Source of the DNA: JBMYZL01 sp049610385
GTDB taxonomy: Bacteria > Bacteroidota > Bacteroidia > Flavobacteriales_D > Sanyastnellaceae
Length of the DNA: 64,000 bases
NCBI GenBank assembly: GCA_049610385.1
Contig: JBMYZL010000003.1
Location: 62,001 to 126,000, forward strand
Direction of reading: 5' to 3'
The notes under the pieces were generated by a model. That model was not told the DNA's origin, did no database searches, and was given only the letters and a program-made list of their open reading frames with translations. Below are positions 9,219 through 16,716 of the stretch, in pieces. Numbering within the stretch: position 1 is the stretch's first letter; every line of letters begins with the position of its first letter. Made by a program: the position numbers and the translations under genes.

Positions 9219-9748
9219 GACTCGTATTCTTTGATGCTGAGCTCAACCAGCTCGGTTTGCTTGATTGCAGATTCCAAATCGTCAGCACTCATGCCGTTGT
9301 CATCAGCAATGATTTCCATCACGAACATGTTGTCCGTGGTTCTTGGATCCGGATTGGACGCTGGCATGCCTGGCAGGGTGCCATTGCGCAGCAAATAGGT
9401 GATGGCCATTCCGTGCGCGCCGCAAAGGACCGAAAACTCGAAAGTGACAGGAATGAACGCCGGTAAGTTCTCGATCAAGGAGAAACTCGGTTTGCCACCA
9501 ATGTTCATGGGCCAGTCCTGTATCATGAAATACCACATGCCCAATAAAGCAAGCGTCGTACCGGTTGAGGCGTACATGAATGCCGCAATGGCAAGTCGGG
9601 TCCTCTTGATTCCGATGATGGGATCAATGCCGTGGATTGGAAATGGGGAAAACACATCCTTGATGCGAATGCCCTGTTGAACGAGTTGGGACGCCGCCCC
9701 TTTCAGGGTGTCGTCATCGTCATACATCACGTGAAATACCTTGCTCAT
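9215..9748 (-). CDS. actD: Alternative complex III subunit ActD (DUF3341)
   Basis: ActD (DUF3341 family) is a small subunit of alternative complex III with two membrane helices and a cytoplasmic domain. This copy is 177 aa; hydrophobic segments are near residues 52-75 and 97-118, and the N-terminal domain contains the family pattern AASQLVQQGIRIKDVFSPFPIHGID. It starts 2 bases after actC and overlaps actE by 4 bases. Confidence 0.93.
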   Translation of the reverse strand: MSKVFHVMYDDDDTLKGAASQLVQQGIRIKDVFSPFPIHGIDPIIGIKRTRLAIAAFMYASTGTTLALLGMWYFMIQDWPMNIGGKPSFSLIENLPAFIPVTFEFSVLCGAHGMAITYLLRNGTLPGMPASNPDPRTTDNMFVMEIIADDNGMSADDLESAIKQTELVELSIKEYES

Positions 9749-9750
9749 AA

Positions 9751-11130
9751 TCAGGCCTTCGTGTGGAGTTTCTTATAATGCTCACCGCTGGACTTCAAAA
9801 TGGTTTTGAGTTCATTGAGGGCCAAAACCGGGAAAAAGCGCGCGAAAGCGAGGAATAGCGTAAAGAAAATGCCCAACGTTCCGATGAATACACCGATGTC
9901 GATGGAGGTGGGATGGAATTCACCCCAACTTGAGGGATCATAATCCCGATGAATGGAGGTCACGATGATGACGTAACGTTCAAACCACATGCCGATGTTC
10001 ACCACAATGGACAGAGCAAAAGTGGCCAACAGACTCCGGCGAATCTTTTTGAACCAGAAAAGCTGTGGGCTGATCACGTTGCAAGTCATCATGATCCAAT
10101 AAGACCAGCTGTAAGGTCCGCTGAATCGATTGATGAATGCATAGCTTTCATATTCCACACCCGAGTACCAGGAGATGAACAACTCAGTAAGATAGGCCAC
10201 ACCCACAATCGATCCCGTCACGATGATGACGATGTTCATGTATTCCACATGCTTCACATGAATGTAGTTTTCCAACTTCATGCCCTTGCGCATGATCAGC
10301 AGCAAGGTTTGAACCATGGCGAAGCCTGAAAAGACTGCACCGGACACGAAATAGGGCGGGAAGATGGTTGTATGCCAGCCCGGAATGACAGACGTAGCAA
10401 AGTCCATGGATACAATGGAGTGAACTGAAAACACCAACGGGGTTGCGATGCCTGCCAGCACCAAGGACACTTCTTCAAATCGGGTCCAATGTTTCGCACG
10501 ACCACTCCATCCAAAAGAGAGCACACCATAAATTTTCTTCGCCAAAGGCTTTTGCATTCGGTCACGGATGGTGGCAAAATCAGGAATCAGCCCGATGTAC
10601 CAAAACACCAAGGAAACCGAGAAATATGTGGAAATGGCAAAAACATCCCACAACAGAGGTGAGTTGAAATTCACCCACAAGGAACCAAATTGGTTGGGCA
10701 ACGGCAACACCCAGTAGCTCACCCAAATCCGACCCATGTGAATGCCTGGAAAAATCGCCGCCATGATCACTGCGAATATGGTCATCGCTTCTGCAGACCG
10801 GTTGATGGCCATTCTCCATTTTTGACGGAAAAGCAACAACACGGCAGAAATCAGTGTGCCCGCGTGTCCAATTCCCACCCACCAGACGAAGTTTGTGATG
10901 TCCCAAGACCATCCCACAGTCTTGTTCAGTCCCCAAACCCCGATGCCAGTTCCCAAAAGATACAGGATGCATCCCACTCCATAAACTGCAATGAGGCTAG
11001 CGATGGTGATCATGATTTTCCACCCAATCGGTGCAGGACCCTCAATGGGACCCACGACGTCATCGGTGATGTCTTTGTAAGACTTGTTCCCCAAAATCAG
11101 GGGCTCCCGAATGGCTGCTTCTTGTTGCAT
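9751..11130 (-). CDS. actC: Alternative complex III subunit ActC (NrfD/PsrC-like)
   Basis: ActC is the NrfD/PsrC-type membrane subunit thought to provide the quinol-binding site and a proton path in alternative complex III. It is 459 aa with about ten membrane helices; recognisable segments are WGLNKTVGWSWDITNFVWWVGIGHAGT near the N-terminus and HPTSIDIGVFIGTLGIFFTLFLAF near the C-terminus. It lies 9 bases after actB and 2 bases before actD. Confidence 0.95.
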   Translation of the reverse strand: MQQEAAIREPLILGNKSYKDITDDVVGPIEGPAPIGWKIMITIASLIAVYGVGCILYLLGTGIGVWGLNKTVGWSWDITNFVWWVGIGHAGTLISAVLLLFRQKWRMAINRSAEAMTIFAVIMAAIFPGIHMGRIWVSYWVLPLPNQFGSLWVNFNSPLLWDVFAISTYFSVSLVFWYIGLIPDFATIRDRMQKPLAKKIYGVLSFGWSGRAKHWTRFEEVSLVLAGIATPLVFSVHSIVSMDFATSVIPGWHTTIFPPYFVSGAVFSGFAMVQTLLLIMRKGMKLENYIHVKHVEYMNIVIIVTGSIVGVAYLTELFISWYSGVEYESYAFINRFSGPYSWSYWIMMTCNVISPQLFWFKKIRRSLLATFALSIVVNIGMWFERYVIIVTSIHRDYDPSSWGEFHPTSIDIGVFIGTLGIFFTLFLAFARFFPVLALNELKTILKSSGEHYKKLHTKA

Positions 11131-11139
11131 ATCGATCGG

Positions 11140-14100
11140 TTAAGCTTGAGACGGTTCGGTATTTCGCACCTTGGTCATGTAGAAGATGTTGGGTTTCACA
11201 CCAATTTCTTCCAATGCGTGATAAGCACGGTTGTTTTCAGAGATGCCGCGAACGCCGGAATTTTTGTCATTCAAATCACCAAACGAAATGGCATTCGTCG
11301 GGCAAGCCTCGGCACAAGCGGAAGTCACCGTGCCATCCATGACGGGCGTTCCGGCTTTCTTCGCTTCCAATTTGCCCGCTTGAATGCGCTGAACACACAT
11401 GCTGCATTTCTCCATCACACCACGGCTTCTCACCGTGACATCAGGATTCAAAACCATGCGGGTCAAAGCATCTTGCGCTGGGTTGAAGTTGGCAAACTTC
11501 TTGTATCCAGGATAATTGAACCAATTGAATCGGCGCACCTTGTAAGGACAGTTGTTCGCACAATAGCGGGTTCCGATGCAACGGTTGTAAGTCATTTGGT
11601 TCAGCCCTTCGTTGCTGTGCGTTGTGGCGGCGACTGGACAAACCGTCTCACACGGAGCGTGGTTGCAGTGCTGACACATCATGGGCATGTGGGTGGTCTC
11701 CGGATTCAGAGAAGGATCCTCCATTTTCCGGTAGGAAGAAATGACGCCTTCACCTTCCTCTTCTCCACGCTCGAGGCTGTAGTCAGAAGAGAAAAACCGG
11801 TCAATTCGCATCCAATGCATGTCGCGGTGGCGCCGAACCTCATCTTTGCCCACCACGGGCACGTTGTTCTCGATGTGGCATGCCGTCACACAGGCGCTGC
11901 AGCCCGTGCAAGTGGTCAAATCAATGGTCATGCCCCAGCGATGACCCACCTCCTCTACAGCATGCTCATGCCACAAGTCAAATGCGCTTGTGGGTTTGCC
12001 GTCTTGGGCATTGATCACCCCATCTTCGTTGACATCTTCATGAACAGCCAACTTGATGAGCTTGTTCCAAGACGCATCGCCCTTTTTCGCTTTTCGCTCC
12101 TGGAAATAGCTTCCGAAATCCGTTTCCTTCACAATGGAATCACGTCCCATGTAGGTGTTTTGGATTTGGGTACAAGCCAAGGCATATTCACCCCCTGTTG
12201 CAGCCAAGGAAACGTCAAATTGCGTGGTGTCAAAGTGCCCACTTCGCTCGGCCATCCAGCCGAAAACGTTCTTTCCAACGGGAACTTTGTTTCCTTCCGC
12301 ATCAGTGATGAACGTTCCATTCTCCCCGCTCTGGAAGGCGGCTTTCCCCACGTTTTCACCGTTCGCGCCGCGTCCATACCCCAGGGCCACACCGATGGTG
12401 CCGGGTGCCTGTCCAGGCATTGGAAATACGGGCAGGTCCATGGCCCGACCCTTCACCTCAACACGAACCATACTTGCTGGCTTCTCCTGCCCGATGAAGG
12501 TGTTCAAGCCCATGGCCTTCACGTCTGCAGGGGACATGGTCACGTAATTGTCCCAAGTGACCTTTGTCAATGGATCAGGTGTCTCTTGGAGCATGGGGTT
12601 GGCCGCATGCAGTCCTGCGCCCATGGTGGGTTTTTGATACAACGCCAATTCCCATTCCCCTCCTTTCCGTGCATTCAGTTCTCGAACAGATGCTGATACC
12701 GTATTGCCCCCCATATAAGACAAGCCTGCATCTGGAGCATCCTCTCGAACACCTGTGGCGATGAATCCATTGTGAAGGCTTTTGTTCCATGCTGCATCCG
12801 TGTACATCATGTCACCGATGTAGGCCGGATTGTGTGTGCGCCTCACATAGGTGTACCAGTCCGTGCTGTCCCCCGTCCACGCGAGCAAATTTTCACCGCT
12901 ATGCCGTGTATTGAACAAGGGGGAGATGGTGGGCTGAGTCAAGTCGATTCGGCCTGGAACCCGAACGGCGTCACCCCAAGATTCCAACCAATGGTGGGCC
13001 GGCGCAATCGCAGAACACAAGGATGCCGTCTCATCCGCCACACCGGCAGTGGAAACGGAAAACTTAACCTTCGACAGGCCTGCCTTGAAAGCATCAGCGT
13101 CTGGCGCAAAGTAAGCTGGGTTGGAATCCACGATGGCCAATGCGGAAATCCGTCCAGCATTCATGTCGGCCACCAACTGGCCGAAGCTCGCATGGTTCCC
13201 AGAATTCAGGTTGTTTGTGGGGTAAGTCACCGTGTAACCAGGTGCCTGCAACGCTGCATTGATGGCATTGACCACACGTTGAATCGCGTAATCGTTGACA
13301 CCGGCGATGACCAAGCCGGCACGTCCTGCTTTTTTCAAATCACTCGCAGCCTGCGCCACAGCTTTCGCCGTCTCCTCGTCCAGTTCTCCAGCAGTTCCTT
13401 GTCCGGTCAGGGCCTTCAGCAAGGCTGTGGCCACTTTGCCGTACTCCGATGGCTTGACCATGGTCCGGTGATCTGCATTCGAACCCGTTAGACTCATCGC
13501 CGATTCAAACATGTGCAAACGCGACATCTCACCGTCCTCTGGACGACGGGTCTTCGCCCAATCACCCGCTTGGCGAGTCACATCACCAAACGACCCCAAG
13601 AAATCTCCGGCAATGGACACCACAGCAGAAGCACGGTCCAAATGGAAAACTGGGAATACGTCCACAAAATCATCTTTAGAGGCACGTTTGATGGCACTCC
13701 AGTCCACAGGATCGACGCTGATGTGTTCAGCACCGGTTGAATTTCGAAAGGTGTCGATGGCCCTTTGCACCGAGGGACTGACCACGGAACCCGTCAACAA
13801 CACTTTTCTCCCTTCTCCCTGGAATGCCGCCATTGCCGCTTTGTCAAGCGTCGCCCAATCGGTGGATTCGCCATTCATCTGTGGCCCCTCCAATCGCGCG
13901 CCATCGTAAAGGCTCATGATTGCACCGTTCACGCGGGCATTCACACCACCCAGGCCAGTTTCCCGATTGGGTTTGATGAAAATGGGACGGCCCTCTCTCG
14001 TCTTGACCAAGACATTCGCATAATCCTGCCCATCGTAGTAGGTAGACGCGTAATGGTTGGCCACACCTGGGGTGACCTCCTCGGGCTTATTCGTGTATGG

Positions 14101-14331
14101 GATGGATTTGATTACGGGTGTCTCGCAAGCAGCAAGCGTCGCCGCAGTCAAGCTGAATCCCATGAATTTCAAGAAATCCCGGCGACCCGTATGGGTTGAT
14201 TCCAACCGCTCATCAGACAAGAATTCATCGACCGTCTGCGCTGCCGGGAATTCACTCTCCTGAATCTCTTTGAACTCGTCCGTCTGATGAAGTTCATCCA
14301 GTCCGGACCAATAACGTTTTTGATTCGCCAT
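11140..14331 (-). CDS. actB: Alternative complex III subunit ActB (Fe-S subunit with MPT-like domain)
   Basis: ActB is the large peripheral iron-sulfur subunit of alternative complex III. From the ATG at 14331 it is 1063 aa. A Tat-like signal (GRRDFLKFMGFSL) lies near residue 50. The N-terminal two thirds resemble molybdopterin oxidoreductases but, as in the family, probably bind no cofactor. The C-terminal third holds four cysteine clusters: CTGCSACVTACH, CQHCNHAPCETVCP, CIGTRYCANNCP and CSMCVQR with CAEACP, enough for the 4Fe-4S and 3Fe-4S clusters known in the complex. A farther upstream start at 14373 would overlap the actA end and lacks family support. It starts 20 bases after the end of actA. 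Confidence 0.95.
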   Translation of the reverse strand: MANQKRYWSGLDELHQTDEFKEIQESEFPAAQTVDEFLSDERLESTHTGRRDFLKFMGFSLTAATLAACETPVIKSIPYTNKPEEVTPGVANHYASTYYDGQDYANVLVKTREGRPIFIKPNRETGLGGVNARVNGAIMSLYDGARLEGPQMNGESTDWATLDKAAMAAFQGEGRKVLLTGSVVSPSVQRAIDTFRNSTGAEHISVDPVDWSAIKRASKDDFVDVFPVFHLDRASAVVSIAGDFLGSFGDVTRQAGDWAKTRRPEDGEMSRLHMFESAMSLTGSNADHRTMVKPSEYGKVATALLKALTGQGTAGELDEETAKAVAQAASDLKKAGRAGLVIAGVNDYAIQRVVNAINAALQAPGYTVTYPTNNLNSGNHASFGQLVADMNAGRISALAIVDSNPAYFAPDADAFKAGLSKVKFSVSTAGVADETASLCSAIAPAHHWLESWGDAVRVPGRIDLTQPTISPLFNTRHSGENLLAWTGDSTDWYTYVRRTHNPAYIGDMMYTDAAWNKSLHNGFIATGVREDAPDAGLSYMGGNTVSASVRELNARKGGEWELALYQKPTMGAGLHAANPMLQETPDPLTKVTWDNYVTMSPADVKAMGLNTFIGQEKPASMVRVEVKGRAMDLPVFPMPGQAPGTIGVALGYGRGANGENVGKAAFQSGENGTFITDAEGNKVPVGKNVFGWMAERSGHFDTTQFDVSLAATGGEYALACTQIQNTYMGRDSIVKETDFGSYFQERKAKKGDASWNKLIKLAVHEDVNEDGVINAQDGKPTSAFDLWHEHAVEEVGHRWGMTIDLTTCTGCSACVTACHIENNVPVVGKDEVRRHRDMHWMRIDRFFSSDYSLERGEEEGEGVISSYRKMEDPSLNPETTHMPMMCQHCNHAPCETVCPVAATTHSNEGLNQMTYNRCIGTRYCANNCPYKVRRFNWFNYPGYKKFANFNPAQDALTRMVLNPDVTVRSRGVMEKCSMCVQRIQAGKLEAKKAGTPVMDGTVTSACAEACPTNAISFGDLNDKNSGVRGISENNRAYHALEEIGVKPNIFYMTKVRNTEPSQA

Positions 14332-14351
14332 GTGGCTGCGATATGGTATTC

Positions 14352-15779
14352 TTAGTAGTGGCACTTGGCGCATTCCCAGCCGCCGAGCTCCTTGACAGTA
14401 ATCGATTCGTCTTTCAAGTAGCGTCGCAGCTCTTCATTTCCGCGTACACTTCCTTTGAGGCGATTGTGAATTTCTTCGTAATACCCACTTTTGGCCAAAC
14501 TGACCTCAGCTTTGTTGTGGCACTCGATGCACCAACCCATCGTCAAGGTGGGCTTCGACAACTGAATCAACCCGGGGTAATCATTCACCAATTTGTTGAT
14601 GTCTTCGACTTGGGCGACCCGTCCCACTGAATAAGTCCCGACATCTCCGTGGCAATTTTGGCAAGCCAACCCGCCCACTACAACGTGCTGCTGGTGACTA
14701 AAGAAGACGTGATCTGGGAGGTTGTGCACCTTGTTCCATTTGAGTGGCTCACCGTCATAGTTGTCCTGCGGCAAGGTGTAGCCGTTTTGGCCTGAGCCAT
14801 CGATGTATGTGCTGGTCTCAGGGTCAAATCCGATGGCCGCATAAATCTTCGAAATTTCCGTTTCCCCGTATCTACTGCCCTTTTTCACCGCCTTGTGGCA
14901 GTTCATGCAAACATTGGCCGATGGGATGCCAGCATGCTTGGACTCATAAGCGCTGTGGTGGCAGTACTTGCAATCAACCTCATTTTCACAGACGTGCACG
15001 CTGTGGATGAACTTCACGGGTTGGTCAGGCATGTATCCTGCCACAACACCGATGCCCATGAGGGTTTGGTAACCAATCACAACACCATAAGCCACGCAAA
15101 ACAAACCCACCAGAGAAGCGGCCACACGGTTGTTCCACAACCACAACTTCAACCGCTCTGCATAGGTGGCGTCTTCCAGTGGTTTCAGACCACGCTCCTC
15201 GCGCAGAGCACTCGTCAATGTCCGACCTACACCGGCAGCACTCAATGAAATGATGAGGAAGAGAATCAGGAGAATCAGAAACCAAATTCCCGTATCAGCG
15301 CTTTCTTCTTCAAGCGGGATTTCATCGACATTCGGACAATCAGAACCTGCGTCAGCTGTGGTCGATGCCACGTCAGGCGGATTTTGGACATAGGCCATGA
15401 TGTCCTTGATTTCGTCAGCGCTAACCGCTTGAGCGCTCATCCAGCCATAGGTGGGCACGTAGCGCTCGACCAGAGACTTGATGTAGGGATCACCTGATTC
15501 GGCCGCTCCCTGCGGGTTTTGTATCCATTGGATCAACAGTTCTTCACTCGCTCCCCAACGCTCGGCAATTCCTGCCAAACCCGGAGCCGCGACCACTTCA
15601 TCCGTGACCTTGTGGCATGAGGCACAGTTTGCATTGAACAGGGCTTGGCCATTTTCAATATTGCCCTCGTCCCAGACGCCCGCTGACGCTTGCATCGCCG
15701 GCAAGAGAACAAACAACCCCAAAGCCATGTTCTTAACCCATCGGCGCACCCCTTGAGCTGCGTTATTCGCTAATCGCAT
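14352..15779 (-). CDS. actA: Alternative complex III subunit ActA, six-haem form
   Basis: ActA supplies the c-haem chain of alternative complex III. From the ATG at 15779 the protein is 475 aa: a signal-like N-terminus (about 17-33), a cytochrome c domain with CASCH (52-56), two hydrophobic segments (about 163-184 and 218-245), then a pentahaem domain with CKYCH, CMNCH, CQNCH, CIECH and CAKCH. That is six haem sites. The start was chosen because a signal peptide follows it and because a TAnnTTTG box lies 24 bases upstream; the frame stays open to 15989 but the extra part looks untranslated. First gene of the eight-gene act-cox operon. Confidence 0.93.
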   Translation of the reverse strand: MRLANNAAQGVRRWVKNMALGLFVLLPAMQASAGVWDEGNIENGQALFNANCASCHKVTDEVVAAPGLAGIAERWGASEELLIQWIQNPQGAAESGDPYIKSLVERYVPTYGWMSAQAVSADEIKDIMAYVQNPPDVASTTADAGSDCPNVDEIPLEEESADTGIWFLILLILFLIISLSAAGVGRTLTSALREERGLKPLEDATYAERLKLWLWNNRVAASLVGLFCVAYGVVIGYQTLMGIGVVAGYMPDQPVKFIHSVHVCENEVDCKYCHHSAYESKHAGIPSANVCMNCHKAVKKGSRYGETEISKIYAAIGFDPETSTYIDGSGQNGYTLPQDNYDGEPLKWNKVHNLPDHVFFSHQQHVVVGGLACQNCHGDVGTYSVGRVAQVEDINKLVNDYPGLIQLSKPTLTMGWCIECHNKAEVSLAKSGYYEEIHNRLKGSVRGNEELRRYLKDESITVKELGGWECAKCHY

Positions 15780-15802
15780 GTTTACAATCTCTGATTCGGG
15801 CG

Positions 15803-15810
15803 CAAAAGTA
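15803..15810 (-). promoter_or_regulatory. Putative promoter -7 box (TACTTTTG) of the act-cox operon
   Basis: On the minus strand TACTTTTG matches the Bacteroidota -7 consensus TAnnTTTG, 24 bases before the actA ATG. The wider string GATTACTTTTGC also occurs before rimP (21522-21529). I see no well-spaced -33 TTTG. Confidence 0.5.
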
Positions 15811-16002
15811 ATCAGAGACGGCTCAATTCGTCCGATTTTAGCCAATAAATGCAAGAAGATTTTGCTATCTATATTCATTCTGAATAGAACTTTCAAAATC
15901 ACCAATTCGCCCTTTTTCAACAAGTTGAGCGGATCTTGAGTACGAATCGCGGAAACATCCGATTTTTCGGCTTTTTTCCGAAATCTCATTTCAATCCGAA
16001 CT

Positions 16003-16010
16003 TAGCTTTG
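16003..16010 (+). promoter_or_regulatory. Putative promoter -7 box (TAGCTTTG) of the SPOR gene
   Basis: TAGCTTTG fits TAnnTTTG and lies 24 bases before the ATG at 16035, in the divergent region shared with actA. No -33 element is visible at the normal spacing. Confidence 0.35.
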
Positions 16011-16034
16011 TCCAAGCACCTCATTTGATCACCG

Positions 16035-16709
16035 ATGAACTTGAATTGCATTTCCGCCAGCATCTGTGTTCTCACAGCCCTCGGCACCTTGTTTTCGGTT
16101 CCTGCTTTGGGACAGACTGAGCCCTGGTGGAAGGGGATTTTCAAACCCAAATCTGAAAGTGTCAATGTCTATTCTCCAGCTGTGCCTGCTGACACCATTT
16201 CCGTGGCACCTGAAACCGACCAAATGACAAATGGCGAGCCGTTTGATGAGGGGGTTTCAACAAAAGATGAAAATTTTCTCGAAACCATCCGAAGAGCCGT
16301 CGAATCTCCGTCCAATGATGCTGAAACGACCGCAGAAGAACCCAGTGTTTTTTCACAAGAACCCTTGCCTCCCGGCCATTTTCGACTGGATCAACCGGCA
16401 CGATTGGACACGTTGGACTCCCTTTGGCGATTGTCACCTGCGCCCATCGAGGGCTACCGGGTCCAAGTTTTTCTAGGCGATTTGCAGGCGGCACGCATGG
16501 AGCGCGCCAAATTGCGCCGCATCACAGAAAAGCCCATTTATTTGCAAGCCATGCCCCCAAGTTATGGCTTGATGGTCGGTGATTTTCGGGACAAATGGGC
16601 TGCGGAACGGCTTCGGACGTCTTGGGCGCGGATTTATCCAAACGCACTAACCCTTCCTTGTGCCATCGAACCCGTGCAATTGCCTGCACGTCAACTGAAC
16701 TTGGATTGA
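16035..16709 (+). CDS. SPOR domain-like exported protein
   Basis: The product is 224 aa. The N-terminus (about 1-26) is a signal peptide ending near VPALGQ. The middle (27-130) is low-complexity and rich in Asp, Glu, Pro and Thr. The C-terminal part reads GYRVQVFLGDLQAARMERAK and then MVGDFRDKWAAERLR, the usual two-strand, two-helix pattern of SPOR domains, which bind denuded peptidoglycan; a periplasmic role at the cell wall is therefore likely but not shown. In relatives a similar gene sits between infB and the act operon. Here it is on the opposite strand from both, ending 7 bases from the convergent infB stop. Confidence 0.8.
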   Translation: MNLNCISASICVLTALGTLFSVPALGQTEPWWKGIFKPKSESVNVYSPAVPADTISVAPETDQMTNGEPFDEGVSTKDENFLETIRRAVESPSNDAETTAEEPSVFSQEPLPPGHFRLDQPARLDTLDSLWRLSPAPIEGYRVQVFLGDLQAARMERAKLRRITEKPIYLQAMPPSYGLMVGDFRDKWAAERLRTSWARIYPNALTLPCAIEPVQLPARQLNLD

Positions 16710-16716
16710 ATTGAAA

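Noticed and set aside
10690..12696. 668-codon plus-strand open frame opposite actB and actC
   Set aside because: Its product is rich in His, Arg and Cys with no domain pattern, and it lies antisense to two clear respiratory genes whose codon use explains the open frame.
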